DNA of 64,000 nt from Methylobacterium sp. R2-1 (GTDB taxonomy: Bacteria > Pseudomonadota > Alphaproteobacteria > Rhizobiales > Beijerinckiaceae), in the NCBI RefSeq assembly GCF_014191355.1, contig NZ_JACHWM010000004.1, positions 248,001-312,000 of the forward strand. Reading direction: 5' to 3'. This document shows positions 1 to 8,798 of the stretch, piece after piece. Position 1 is the first letter of the stretch; every line of letters begins with the position of its first letter. Under the pieces are notes generated by a model. It worked only from the letters and a program-made list of their open reading frames with translations, was not told where the DNA came from and searched no databases. The translations under genes were made by a program, and so were the position numbers.

Positions 1-1
1 C

Positions 2-727
2 GATCTGAACCGCAAGCTCGGCCTGATCGAGCCCGGCCGGGCCAAGCTCGTCGCCTTCGAGTCGGTCTATTCCATGGACGGCGACATCGCGCCGATCGAC
101 GAGATCTGCGACGTGGCCGAGGCCCACGGCGCGCTGACCTATCTCGACGAGGTGCACGCGGTCGGCCTCTACGGCGCGCGGGGCGGCGGCATCTCGGAGC
201 GGATGGGGCTCGCCCACCGGCTCGACGTGATCGAGGGAACGCTCGGCAAGGCCTTTGCCGTCCACGGCGGCTACATCACCGGCTCGACGCAGCTCTGCGA
301 CTTCGTGCGCAGCTTCGCCTCGGGCTTCATCTTCACGACCTCGCTGCCGCCGGCGGTCGCCGCCGGCGCCGCCGCGAGCATCCGCCACCTCAAGACGAGC
401 AGCGCCGAGCGGGCGCGCCACCAGGAGCGGGTGGCGCGGGTGCGGCAGGCGCTGGACGCAGCGGGCATTCCGACGCTGGCCAACCATAGCCACATCGTTC
501 CGGTGATGGTCTGCGACCCCGTGCTGTGCAAGGCGATCAGCGATGCCCTGCTCGATGAGTTCGGCATCTACGTGCAGCCGATCAACTATCCCACCGTGCC
601 GCGCGGCACGGAGCGCCTGCGCATCACGCCCTCGCCGCTGCATTCGAACGCCGACATCGACCACCTCGTGGATGCGCTGAGCACGATCTGGCGGCGAATC
701 GGATTGAGCAAGGCGGCGGCCGAGTAG
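2..727 (+). CDS. hemA: 5-aminolevulinate synthase, C-terminal part (start lies before the window)
   Basis: The pyridoxal-phosphate enzyme condenses glycine with succinyl-CoA to 5-aminolevulinate, the first step of the C4 tetrapyrrole pathway used by alphaproteobacteria. The frame is open from base 2, so the N-terminal part is outside the window; 241 residues are visible. Diagnostic stretches are [24 protein letters not shown] (the Asp that contacts the cofactor pyridine nitrogen) and GTLGKAF, whose Lys forms the internal aldimine. The C-terminal part has the fold-type I ending with [26 protein letters not shown] and the GTLGKAF context favour this over the related 2-amino-3-ketobutyrate-CoA ligase and AONS families. 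It ends convergent to the small gene at 743. Confidence 0.92.
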   Translation, partial: DLNRKLGLIEPGRAKLVAFESVYSMDGDIAPIDEICDVAEAHGALTYLDEVHAVGLYGARGGGISERMGLAHRLDVIEGTLGKAFAVHGGYITGSTQLCDFVRSFASGFIFTTSLPPAVAAGAAASIRHLKTSSAERARHQERVARVRQALDAAGIPTLANHSHIVPVMVCDPVLCKAISDALLDEFGIYVQPINYPTVPRGTERLRITPSPLHSNADIDHLVDALSTIWRRIGLSKAAAE

Positions 728-742
728 GTTCGGAGGCTCGCG

Positions 743-1015
743 CTATATCTTCTTTTCGAGCGCGGCCTTCACCTGCATGAGCTGATCCCACACCACGCCG
801 GGGCTGGTGCCCATCGCCTCAAGGACGGCGTTCACACCCCAGAATAGGCCGAACAGAATCACCGGCACCAGGATCCAGCCCAGGATCTCCTCGCCGCGGT
901 GGCGGGCCTTGCGGCGGCGGCGGCGTCTCTCGCGAGACGTCAGCGGCTTCGGCCGCCCCGAATCCGGTTGTGGCGCGACAGGCGTGAGGGGCTCCTCCTG
1001 CGTGTCGCTCGTCAT
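743..1015 (-). CDS. small membrane protein of unknown function
   Basis: A 90-residue protein. The ATG at 1015 is chosen because GAGGG sits about 4 bases upstream; an upstream in-frame extension lacks such a site. The N-terminal third is polar and proline-rich, followed by a strongly basic run (residues about 25-40, ERRRRRRKARHR) and then one hydrophobic segment (ILGWILVPVILFGLFWGV). The positive-inside pattern suggests a single-pass inner-membrane protein with a cytoplasmic N-terminus. I do not recognise the family. It lies between hemA (convergent) and clpA (same strand, upstream), separated from clpA by a long hairpin. Confidence 0.7.
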   Translation of the reverse strand: MTSDTQEEPLTPVAPQPDSGRPKPLTSRERRRRRRKARHRGEEILGWILVPVILFGLFWGVNAVLEAMGTSPGVVWDQLMQVKAALEKKI

Positions 1016-1115
1016 GCTACCCTCATTGCTGGCCGATGCCGGGCCCTCTGGCAGAGCGCGGCGCCGCCCATATCCGGGAGCCGGCGCAGGAACGCAAGCC
1101 GCGCCAGCCTCGAAC

Positions 1116-1141
1116 GCCACTCACTCTTGCGAGTGAGTGGC
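1116..1141 (-). terminator. perfect 11-bp stem hairpin just after clpA
   Basis: GCCACTCACTC, a four-base loop, then GAGTGAGTGGC form a perfect inverted repeat starting 10 bases beyond the clpA stop. No T-run follows on the minus strand, so it may be a Rho-assisted or RNA-stabilising 3' structure rather than a classic intrinsic terminator. Confidence 0.55.
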
Positions 1142-1150
1142 CTTGCGCGG

Positions 1151-3634
1151 TCACACCTTGAGCGGGACCTTCGGCACGGTGCGGACGGAACCGCCGCCGG
1201 AGGAGCCACCGCCGGACGGACCACCGTCACGCTTGACCGCCTTCTTGCGGGGCGCCGAGCGCGGCTTGGAGCGCTTGCGCTTGGCCGCGTTGGCGACGTC
1301 CGTCTCGGGCTTCGGCGTAACCGGGCCGGCGGGGAATTCGAAGCCGAGTTCGCCCTTGCCCTTGCCGTCCTCGCCCTCCGGCTTCTTCAGCACGACCTTG
1401 ACGGCACCGCCGTCCTTGAGTCGGCCGAACAGCACCTCGTCGGCGAGCGGTGTCTTGATCGTGGACTGGATCAGGCGAGCCATGGGCCGGGCGCCCATCG
1501 CGTCGTCGTAGCCGTTCTCGACAAGCCAGTCGCGCGCCTCGTCCGAGAGTTCGATCGTGACGTTGCGGTCGGCGAGCTGCGCTTCGAGCTGGAGCACGAA
1601 CTTGTCGACGACCTTGGCCACGACCTCCTTCGGCAGGTGGCCGAATGAGATGATTGCGTCGAGGCGGTTCCGGAATTCCGGTGCGAACAGCCGGTTGATC
1701 GCCTCCACGTCGTCGCCTGTGCGCTTCGACTGCGTGAAGCCATAGGCCGACTTCGCCAGATCGGACGCGCCCGCATTCGACGTCATGATGATGATGACGT
1801 TGCGGAAATCGACCTGCTTGCCGTTGTGGTCGGTCAGCTTGCCGTGGTCCATCACCTGCAAGAGGATGTTGAACAGGTCCGGATGCGCCTTCTCGATCTC
1901 GTCGAGCAGGAGCACGCAGTGTGGATGCTGATCGATCCCGTCGGTGAGCAGTCCGCCTTGGTCGAAGCCGACATAGCCAGGAGGGGCACCGATCAGCCGC
2001 GAGACCGTGTGGCGCTCCATGTATTCCGACATGTCGAACCGCAGCATCTCGACGCCGAGGCTGGCGGCAAGCTGCTTGGCCGCTTCCGTCTTACCGACGC
2101 CGGTCGGACCGGCGAACAGGTAGGAACCGATCGGCTTGTCCGGATCACGCAGGCCGGCGCGGGCGAGCTTGATGGCCGAGGTCAGCGCCTCGATGGCGTT
2201 GGTCTGGCCATAGACGACCCGCTTCAGGTTCTCGGTCAGGTTCTTGAGCACCACCGCGTCGTCCTTCGACACGGTTTTGGGCGGGATGCGCGCCATCGTG
2301 GCGATGGTGGTCTCGATCTCCTTGACGCCGATGGTGCGCTTGCGGCGCGCCTCCGGCACCAGCATCTGCGAAGCACCGGTCTCGTCGATCACGTCGATCG
2401 CCTTGTCCGGCAGCTTGCGATCGTTGATGTAGCGCGCCGACAGCTCCACTGCCGCCTTCACGGCGTCGGTGGTGTATTTGAGCTTGTGGAACTCCTCGAA
2501 GTACGGCTTCAGGCCCTTGAGGATCTCGATCGTGTCCGGGATCGACGGCTCGTTGACGTCGATCTTCTGGAAGCGCCGCACCAGGGCACGATCCTTCTCG
2601 AAGTACTGGCGGTACTCCTTGTAGGTGGTCGAGCCGATGCACCGCAGGGCGCCGGAGGCGAGGGCGGGCTTCAAGAGGTTAGAGGCATCCATCGCGCCGC
2701 CCGACGTGGCACCCGCACCGATGACGGTGTGGATCTCGTCGATGAACATGATGGCGTTGGGGTGCGCCTCGATTTCCTTCATCACCTGCTTGAGGCGCTC
2801 CTCGAAGTCGCCGCGATAGCGGGTGCCGGCGAGCAGCGTGCCCATGTCGAGGGAGAAGACCGTCGCATCGGCCAGCACCTCGGGCACTTCGTGCTGGATG
2901 ATCTTGCGCGCGAGGCCTTCGGCGATCGCCGTTTTGCCGACGCCGGGGTCGCCCACCAGCAGCGGGTTGTTCTTCTGGCGGCGGCAGAGCACCTGGATCG
3001 TACGCTCCACCTCGGCGTGGCGGCCGATCAGCGGATCGATCTTGCCGTCGCGCGCCTTCTTGTTGAGGTTGACGCAGTAGGCGTCCAGCGCATCGCCCTT
3101 CTTCTTGGGCCGCGCCTCGCTGTCCTCAGGTCCGGGACGCTCGGAGGCGGCCTCTTCGTCGGCACCGCGCACGGGCTTGGCCTCGGAGGCCCCCGGCCGC
3201 TTGGCAATGCCGTGGCTGATGTAGTTCACCGCGTCGTAGCGGGTCATGTCCTGCTCTTGCAGGAAGTAGGCGGCGTGGCTCTCGCGCTCGGCGAAGATCG
3301 CGACGAGCACGTTGGCGCCGGTCACCTCCTCGCGGCCCGAAGACTGCACGTGGATCACAGCACGCTGGATCACGCGCTGGAAGCCGGCGGTCGGCTTGGC
3401 ATCCTGACGGCCGTCGCCGGTCAGGTTCGAAAGTTCGGTGTCGACATACTCGACGAGATTGCGGCGCAGCACGTCGATCTCGACGTTGCAGGCCCGCATC
3501 ACCGCGGCGGCATCCTGATCGTCGACGAGGGCGAGCAGGAGATGTTCAAGGGTCGCGTATTCGTGGCGGCGCTCTCCGGCCAAGGCCAGGGCGCGGTGGA
3601 GGGCTTGCTCGAGGCTGCGTGAGAAGCTTGGCAA
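1151..3634 (-). CDS. clpA: ATP-dependent Clp protease ATP-binding subunit ClpA
   Basis: The AAA+ unfoldase feeds substrates, including N-degron proteins delivered by ClpS, into the ClpP peptidase. The 827 residues contain an N-terminal double Clp-N repeat (about 1-145), a charged linker (about 148-180), AAA domain 1 with Walker A GDPGVGKT (228-235) and Walker B FIDEIH (297-302), and AAA domain 2 with Walker A GPTGVGKT (509-516) and Walker B LLDEIEKAH (576-584). clpS lies 22 bases upstream on the same strand, the usual clpS-clpA operon. Two oddities: the ClpP-docking loop reads YGF (631-633) where I expect I/L-G-F/L, and the protein ends in a long Lys/Arg/Gly-rich tail (about 750-827) absent from the 758-residue E. 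coli ClpA. Confidence 0.96.
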   Translation of the reverse strand: MPSFSRSLEQALHRALALAGERRHEYATLEHLLLALVDDQDAAAVMRACNVEIDVLRRNLVEYVDTELSNLTGDGRQDAKPTAGFQRVIQRAVIHVQSSGREEVTGANVLVAIFAERESHAAYFLQEQDMTRYDAVNYISHGIAKRPGASEAKPVRGADEEAASERPGPEDSEARPKKKGDALDAYCVNLNKKARDGKIDPLIGRHAEVERTIQVLCRRQKNNPLLVGDPGVGKTAIAEGLARKIIQHEVPEVLADATVFSLDMGTLLAGTRYRGDFEERLKQVMKEIEAHPNAIMFIDEIHTVIGAGATSGGAMDASNLLKPALASGALRCIGSTTYKEYRQYFEKDRALVRRFQKIDVNEPSIPDTIEILKGLKPYFEEFHKLKYTTDAVKAAVELSARYINDRKLPDKAIDVIDETGASQMLVPEARRKRTIGVKEIETTIATMARIPPKTVSKDDAVVLKNLTENLKRVVYGQTNAIEALTSAIKLARAGLRDPDKPIGSYLFAGPTGVGKTEAAKQLAASLGVEMLRFDMSEYMERHTVSRLIGAPPGYVGFDQGGLLTDGIDQHPHCVLLLDEIEKAHPDLFNILLQVMDHGKLTDHNGKQVDFRNVIIIMTSNAGASDLAKSAYGFTQSKRTGDDVEAINRLFAPEFRNRLDAIISFGHLPKEVVAKVVDKFVLQLEAQLADRNVTIELSDEARDWLVENGYDDAMGARPMARLIQSTIKTPLADEVLFGRLKDGGAVKVVLKKPEGEDGKGKGELGFEFPAGPVTPKPETDVANAAKRKRSKPRSAPRKKAVKRDGGPSGGGSSGGGSVRTVPKVPLKV

Positions 3635-3656
3635 TGCTCTGGCCTTCGCTGGATGC

Positions 3657-4052
3657 CTATTTCTTTTCCATAACGCACTGAAGCGGATGTTGGTGCTTGC
3701 GGGCGAAATCCATCACCTGCGTCACTTTCGTTTCCGCGACTTCGTAGGTGAACACGCCGCACTCCCCCACACCATTGTGGTGGACGTGCATCATGATCTG
3801 GTAGGCGTCTTCGTGGCTCTTGTTGAAGAACCGCTCCACGACGTGCACGACGAATTCCATCGGCGTGTAGTCGTCGTTGAGCAGCAGCACGCGGTACAGG
3901 CTCGGTCGCTTCGCCCGCGGCTTGGTCCGGGTGATGATCACGGTGCCCGAACGATCGTCGTCGCCCGGGTTGCGCGGGGTTGAGGCCGCACGCACCGGAA
4001 CCCGTCCCCGACCCGCCTCCTGCACTTCGTTCTGGATCAGCTTGGAAAACAT
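3657..4052 (-). CDS. clpS: ATP-dependent Clp protease adaptor ClpS
   Basis: ClpS binds N-terminal destabilising residues (N-end rule) and hands substrates to the ClpA N-domain. The predicted protein is 131 residues. After a disordered N-terminal extension (about 1-45) comes the conserved core with [13 protein letters not shown], the DD/TPMEFV substrate-pocket signature, then VVERFF and the HHNG segment. The start at 4052 (MFSKLIQNE) is preferred over an upstream in-frame extension with no family resemblance. clpA follows 22 bases downstream, so co-transcription is likely. Confidence 0.93.
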   Translation of the reverse strand: MFSKLIQNEVQEAGRGRVPVRAASTPRNPGDDDRSGTVIITRTKPRAKRPSLYRVLLLNDDYTPMEFVVHVVERFFNKSHEDAYQIMMHVHHNGVGECGVFTYEVAETKVTQVMDFARKHQHPLQCVMEKK

Positions 4053-4473
4053 CTGAATCGAAGCGACCTTGGTCTGGCAGCCTTCGGCACCAGCGTCCCG
4101 GTGAGGGACGTAGCGCTCAAGAGGCAATCTATAGGCCGATCGGCGCCTGCGCCAGTGAGGTGCGTGAAACTGTCCGGCCCAGCCACACTCATCGGCTCGC
4201 ACGCGCACATACACGCGAAACGCGGGGTAGCGTTCGTCGGTGCCCGATGTCCACGCGCAGAACCATCGGCACGTGCCAGGCGCCGCCAGCGCGTCAAGAT
4301 TGGCTTAACCCCTGTGGCAAAAGGACGATCTCGTACTCGCATCGGGCAGCATTAACGGCCGCGTAACCGCGTTCATCCTACCGTCCTCGCCAGAGATTGC
4401 GGACCCGGTGGCGGCGTCCGTGAAGGGTGCCAGCCGGGCTAGAACGTCCGACTGTCGAGGCGAAGGTTTCGAG
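4053..4473. other. divergent intergenic region clpS / D,D-carboxypeptidase
   Basis: This 421-base region between two divergent genes should hold both promoters. I found no convincing coding frame, RNA gene, repeat or consensus promoter box in it. Short frames here lack ribosome sites and family resemblance. Confidence 0.6.
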
Positions 4474-5961
4474 ATGCGTCGCGTAGAAGGCCGGCCCACC
4501 ACGGGGTCCCGCGCTGTCGCCGTGCTGCTCCTGGCGACGAGCTTTCTCGTCGCGGTGGCCGATCCCGCCGAGGCCAAACGGCGAGGCCATGCCCGCAAGG
4601 CGGTGAGCGGCTACAATCCGCCCTATGCCGCCATGGTCGTCGACGTGAAGTCGGGTCGCACCCTGCATGCGGTCAACGAGGACGCGCTGCGCCACCCGGC
4701 CTCGATCACAAAGGTGATGACCCTCTACATGCTGTTCGAGCAGCTGGAGAAGGGCCGCTACGACCTCGACTCGCCGCTGAGCATCTCGGCCAATGCCGCC
4801 GCCCAGGCCCCGTCGAAGCTGGGCCTACGCCCCGGCTCGACCGTCACGGTCGAGGAGGCGATCAAGGCGCTCGTCACCAAGTCGGCCAACGACGTGGCCT
4901 GCGCCATCGGCGAGAACATCGCCGGCTCCGAGCCGCGCTTCGCCGAGATGATGACCCGCAAGGCCAAGGCGCTCGGCATGAGCCGCACCCACTACGCCAA
5001 CGCCTCCGGCCTGCCCGATCCCGACCAGATCACCACCGCCCACGATCTCACCATCCTGGCCCGTGCCATCCAGGATCGCTTCCCGCGCTACTACCGCTAC
5101 TTCCAGACCCGCTCCTTCGCCTTCCGCGGCCGGACCATCGGCAACCACAACCGCCTGCTCGGCAATGTCGAGGGCGTGGACGGTATCAAGACCGGCTATA
5201 CACGCGATTCCGGCTTCAACCTGATGACCGCGGCCAAGCTCGGCGACCGCCAGATCGTGGCGATTGTGCTCGGCGGCAAGTCGGGCGCGAGCCGCGACCG
5301 GATCATGGCCGATCTCGTGCGCGCCAACCTACCCCGCGCCTATGCCGGCGCCCGCCAGACCTCGCCCGTGGTGGAGGTGGCCGAGCGCGGCCGCCCGGCC
5401 GTCGTCGCCGAGGCCGACACCCGCACCCGCACCGTGATCGCCTCGGCGGACGATGACGACGGTGTCGAGACGACGAGTTCCACGAGCACCGCTCCACTCG
5501 ACATCCGCCCGGCCACCACGACGCCGGGATCGCGTCGCGCCGGCCTCCAGGCGCTGCCGAATGCCGCCCAGGCCTATGCCGGGCCGGCGAGCCAGGCACC
5601 CTTCCCGAGCGTCGGCGGCAAGTCGACCGCTCGCCTGCCTACCGTCGAGGGTGTCGCCTCCCGCGCCGAGGGTCCGCCGAAGGACGCCCGCAACGACAGC
5701 GCCAAGCCCGTCACCCCGAGCCCCTGGGTGATCCAGCTCGGCGCCATGGACGACGAGGACAAGGCGAAGTCGATCCTCGCCGACGCCCGCAGCCGCACCG
5801 GCATGCTCTCCAAGGCCGCCCCCTACACGGTGCGCGTGACCCATGGCGGCACCACGCTCTACCGCGCTCGCTTCTCGGGTTTCTCGGAGCAGAGCACCGC
5901 GCAGGATGCCTGCGCCGCGCTGAAGAAGAACGGCTTCAACTGCTTCGCCACCCGGAGCTGA
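4474..5961 (+). CDS. D-alanyl-D-alanine carboxypeptidase (S11/PBP5-6 type) with C-terminal SPOR domain
   Basis: A periplasmic low-molecular-mass penicillin-binding protein that trims the terminal D-Ala of peptidoglycan stem peptides. The start at 4474 (MRRVEGRPTT) has GAAGG seven bases upstream and gives a signal peptide with core AVAVLLLATSFLVAVA. Catalytic motifs are S77-ITK80 (SxxK, in HPASITKVM), SAN at 137-139 and KTG at 239-241, all in the order of the S11 family. A long low-complexity linker (about 300-405) leads to a SPOR domain (about 410-495, beginning PWVIQLGAM), which binds denuded glycan strands at the division septum. SPOR fusion to S11 enzymes is common in Rhizobiales. It probably acts at the septum together with other division proteins. 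Confidence 0.93.
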   Translation: MRRVEGRPTTGSRAVAVLLLATSFLVAVADPAEAKRRGHARKAVSGYNPPYAAMVVDVKSGRTLHAVNEDALRHPASITKVMTLYMLFEQLEKGRYDLDSPLSISANAAAQAPSKLGLRPGSTVTVEEAIKALVTKSANDVACAIGENIAGSEPRFAEMMTRKAKALGMSRTHYANASGLPDPDQITTAHDLTILARAIQDRFPRYYRYFQTRSFAFRGRTIGNHNRLLGNVEGVDGIKTGYTRDSGFNLMTAAKLGDRQIVAIVLGGKSGASRDRIMADLVRANLPRAYAGARQTSPVVEVAERGRPAVVAEADTRTRTVIASADDDDGVETTSSTSTAPLDIRPATTTPGSRRAGLQALPNAAQAYAGPASQAPFPSVGGKSTARLPTVEGVASRAEGPPKDARNDSAKPVTPSPWVIQLGAMDDEDKAKSILADARSRTGMLSKAAPYTVRVTHGGTTLYRARFSGFSEQSTAQDACAALKKNGFNCFATRS

Positions 5962-6088
5962 TCGTTTCCGACAAGCTTTCTCGGTGCGGCTGCCGGCGCG
6001 TTCGGCCGGCGGTCGCTCGATGACAAGAGCCGCAGCAACGCGGCCGCACTTCGTCCGTCACATCGACCCTGACAACGCGCGTGGAGTT

Positions 6089-6784
6089 TTAGCGATGTCG
6101 GTTCACCAGCCTGTCACGCGCCGCGTTCACGCGCGCCGCCCGTTCGACGCTGCCGCCCTGATCGGGATGCAGCCGCTTCATCAGCGTCCGGTGAGCCGTG
6201 CGGACGTCCTCCAGGGACGCCCCGCGCTCAAGCCCCAGGACCTGATAAGCCTCCTCCTCCGTCATCGTCCCTGGCTTCGCCGGGCCGCCCGGCCGCGGGT
6301 CTCCGTCGCCATCAGCGTCTACACGCCAGCCGGGCTGCCGGCGGTCGAGATACGCCTCTAACAGACCCGCGCCCTCGGGATCGTTGGCGCGCAGCAGCAG
6401 CACAAGCTCGATCAGCGCTTCCGGCGGCACTGCCGACAGGCGGCGCCCGGCGAAAGGGCCGACGAAAAGGGTCCCGTCCAACGGTACGCCATCCGAGCGG
6501 AGGTCGAGTTCGAGGGAGGCCGTGCGCACACACTGCGGCTCCCGATGCCCGCGCCACGCGCGGACGCGACGGATCACGCCCGCTTCGCCCTCGGCCAACC
6601 AGATCCCTCCCGCACCGAGCAGCAGGGCGGGGATGAAGCTGCCGCGCAGCGACAGCGCGAAGGCCGTCGCCAGGAGAGCGTACCCGGCCAATAGCCGAGG
6701 TGTCAGGCCGAAGGGCAGGCGCCCGTTGCGGCGTCCGAGCCACCAGAAACCGATGAGTGCCAGAAGGCCGAGGGCGAGGAGCAT
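6089..6784 (-). CDS. membrane-anchored J-domain protein
   Basis: A 231-residue co-chaperone expected to stimulate DnaK ATPase at the inner membrane. Two or three hydrophobic segments occupy residues 1-64 (MLLALGLLALIGFWWLG, LLAGYALLATAFALSL, IPALLLGAGGIWLA), followed by an uncharacterised middle domain (about 70-155) and a C-terminal J domain (about 174-231). The J domain carries the invariant HPD at 206-208 (KRLHPDQGG) and the short Tim14/DjlC-like layout. There is no Gly/Phe region or zinc centre, so it is not DnaJ itself. Related proteins in Rhizobiales are annotated as molecular chaperone DnaJ or DnaJ domain-containing. The client is unknown. Confidence 0.85.
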   Translation of the reverse strand: MLLALGLLALIGFWWLGRRNGRLPFGLTPRLLAGYALLATAFALSLRGSFIPALLLGAGGIWLAEGEAGVIRRVRAWRGHREPQCVRTASLELDLRSDGVPLDGTLFVGPFAGRRLSAVPPEALIELVLLLRANDPEGAGLLEAYLDRRQPGWRVDADGDGDPRPGGPAKPGTMTEEEAYQVLGLERGASLEDVRTAHRTLMKRLHPDQGGSVERAARVNAARDRLVNRHR

Positions 6785-6853
6785 CCTGCGGTCATCGTCC
6801 GGTTCGGAGCGCGGGTAAAGCGCTCATCCGGTGCACGACTCCGGGGAGGAGGA

Positions 6854-8023
6854 TTACAACCGCGTCTGCGCCACATCCGCCGTGTTGAGCCGAACGGTCC
6901 GCACCCGGCCGTCGCGCTCCACCAGCAGGGTGACCGGACGGTCGAGCCCAGCCTCCTCGACAACGGAGGTGAGGTCCGACAGGCGGTGGACCGGCCGGCC
7001 GTTGGCGCCGACGATGACGTCGCCGATATCCCCGGTGCGGGGATCGACACCGCGCAGGCCCGCCTGCGCCGCGGGCGAACCGGGAAGCACCCGCAGCACG
7101 ACGACGCCGTCGATGCCGAGCCGGGCGGCGGTCGCCTCCTGTCCGGCGATGATGCCGATGCCCGGGTTGCGGACGCGTCCGTTCTTGATGAGGTCGGGCA
7201 CCACCCGGTTCACCACATCGACCGGCACCGCAAAGCCGATGCCCGCACTGGCACCCGAGGGCGAGAAGATCGCCGTGTTGACGCCGATCAGGCGACCGGC
7301 GGAATCGAGAAGAGGTCCGCCGGAATTGCCCGGATTGATCGCGGCATCGGTCTGGATGACGCCCGACAATTCGCGGCCCTCCTGCGTCGGCAGGCGCCGC
7401 TGAAGCGCGCTGATGACGCCGGTGGTGAGAGTGTGATCGAGGCCGAATGGGTTGCCGATCGCGAAGGCCGATTGCCCCACCTTGAGATCGGCCGAGGTTC
7501 CGACGGCGAGGGGAGGGGGCATCTTGGCCACGCGGCCGAGTTGGAGCACGGCCAGATCGTAACTTGGCGCGATACCGACGACTCGCGCGCTGACCACTTC
7601 ACCGGAGGCGAGCCGCACGGAGATCGAGCCGCCGCCCTTGGTCGCGGCCTCGACCACGTGGTTGTTGGTCACGACGTGACCGGCCGCGTCCCAGACGAAG
7701 CCGGTGCCGGTTTGCGTACCGGAGCCCTGCTGCTGCTCGCTTCCTCCCGGCCCTTGGCCCAACTCGTCGTCGGGCTCCATCAGCGCTCGCCCCTGCGCCG
7801 CAGCCTGGGCGAAGACGTGGACCACGGAAGGGGAGGCGCGGGCAAACAGATCGACGGTGGTCTTCTCCGCCGAAGACAGGTCACCGCGCGCAGTGACCGA
7901 CCGGGGCGCGTCCGCCGAGTAGAGGAAGGCGAGGATGTAGGGCTGCGCCACGAAGGCGATCAGCAGACCCAGAGTCACGCCTAAGGCGATCCGCACAAAA
8001 CGTTCCGGCACCGACAACCCCAA
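6854..8023 (-). CDS. HtrA/Deg-type serine protease (S1C) with PDZ domain
   Basis: A periplasmic, membrane-anchored quality-control protease of 389 residues. An N-terminal hydrophobic anchor (about 11-33) precedes the trypsin-like domain with catalytic H122 (TNNHVV), D156 (SYDLAVL) and S234 (PGNSGGPLLD). One PDZ domain follows (about 285-380), so the architecture resembles DegS or the short HtrA proteins rather than two-PDZ DegP. The frame opens with TTG at 8023; a GTG at 8011 (VPERFVRIALG) is an equally reasonable start. The gene is followed on the same strand by the J-domain membrane protein. Confidence 0.9.
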   Translation of the reverse strand: MGLSVPERFVRIALGVTLGLLIAFVAQPYILAFLYSADAPRSVTARGDLSSAEKTTVDLFARASPSVVHVFAQAAAQGRALMEPDDELGQGPGGSEQQQGSGTQTGTGFVWDAAGHVVTNNHVVEAATKGGGSISVRLASGEVVSARVVGIAPSYDLAVLQLGRVAKMPPPLAVGTSADLKVGQSAFAIGNPFGLDHTLTTGVISALQRRLPTQEGRELSGVIQTDAAINPGNSGGPLLDSAGRLIGVNTAIFSPSGASAGIGFAVPVDVVNRVVPDLIKNGRVRNPGIGIIAGQEATAARLGIDGVVVLRVLPGSPAAQAGLRGVDPRTGDIGDVIVGANGRPVHRLSDLTSVVEEAGLDRPVTLLVERDGRVRTVRLNTADVAQTRL

Positions 8024-8574
8024 CCACTGACTCAGTCTTAGCCCAAGCCCTCGCTCGAGCTTTCCTCGTCCAGCCCGCGTGCGACCATCGACCGCGCAAC
8101 CCGCGCCGACGGAACGGGTCGCGTTCAGACTTGCTCGACCAAACTCCCAAATGAGCGGTCGGTGGCAACGGCGATCGTGGGACCTCGAAGAATGAGACTT
8201 AGCTGTGTCCGGTGTGGCTTCCGGTCAACAAATCCCCGCTTTTCCTCACAGGCGGGCTGGGTGCGACATCGCACGGTCAAGCCTGTCTACCGAGAGTAAC
8301 CAATTGCATACTGTTTCATACGCAGTGTCTTCCTACTGATGAAAAGGCATCGGTGGGCGGGCCTGGACCAATTCTTGGCGAAACCAAGGCAAGGCTCAGG
8401 CGAGGAACTGCGACGGAACGGTGACCGATTGGCTATCGAACACTCGAATTGATCGCAAAGCTGCCCCAGAGATGCTTCGATCGCCCACAAAACTTTGAAC
8501 ATACCGTCCCGGCGGCATCAGTCGTCGCGGCGTCCTTTCACGGACGAATACGGTTCGCACAGGAAGAACCAGAG
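8024..8574. other. intergenic region upstream of the HtrA-type protease and the 71-aa gene
   Basis: Roughly 550 bases without a convincing gene. The stretch from about 8270 to 8500 is less G+C-rich than its surroundings. Frames here (for example 8287-8502 on the minus strand) have no recognisable family or ribosome site. It probably contains the promoters of both flanking divergent genes. Confidence 0.6.
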
Positions 8575-8790
8575 ATGGAAACCGAAGCTCTCGAACGTCC
8601 TGCCGACCTCACGATCTGGCGCACGCTGCCGGCCTCTTCTCCGCTGGCCCAGCCCGAGCGCTACGACACCCTGCGCGAGGCGCTCGCCGCCGCGAAGGGG
8701 GCCCTGGGCGATCCCTCGAAGCAGCCCTGGATCATCACCGAAGAGGGCGAGATCCTCTCCCCGAACTGGATCCGCACCTACGTCAACTGA
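8575..8790 (+). CDS. small conserved-looking hypothetical protein (71 aa)
   Basis: The start ATG at 8575 is preceded by AGGAAG at a slightly long spacing. The protein is 71 residues, soluble and acidic. The C-terminal half (PWIITEEGEILSPNWIRTYV) has the compact hydrophobic/polar pattern of a folded domain, and codon usage resembles the neighbours. I do not recognise a characterised family. It stands alone between the HtrA-type gene and a convergent DUF817 gene. Confidence 0.65.
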   Translation: METEALERPADLTIWRTLPASSPLAQPERYDTLREALAAAKGALGDPSKQPWIITEEGEILSPNWIRTYVN

Positions 8791-8798
8791 TCGCGGCC

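Noticed and set aside
1826-3622. 598-codon open frame on the plus strand, antisense to clpA
   Set aside because: Very high G+C third positions make antisense frames open by chance; the sequence has no family resemblance and clpA on the other strand is certain.
8395-8440. GGAAC motifs upstream of the 71-aa gene resembling EcfG -35 boxes
   Set aside because: At 16-17 bases downstream the sequences are CGATT and CGAAC, lacking the CGTT element.
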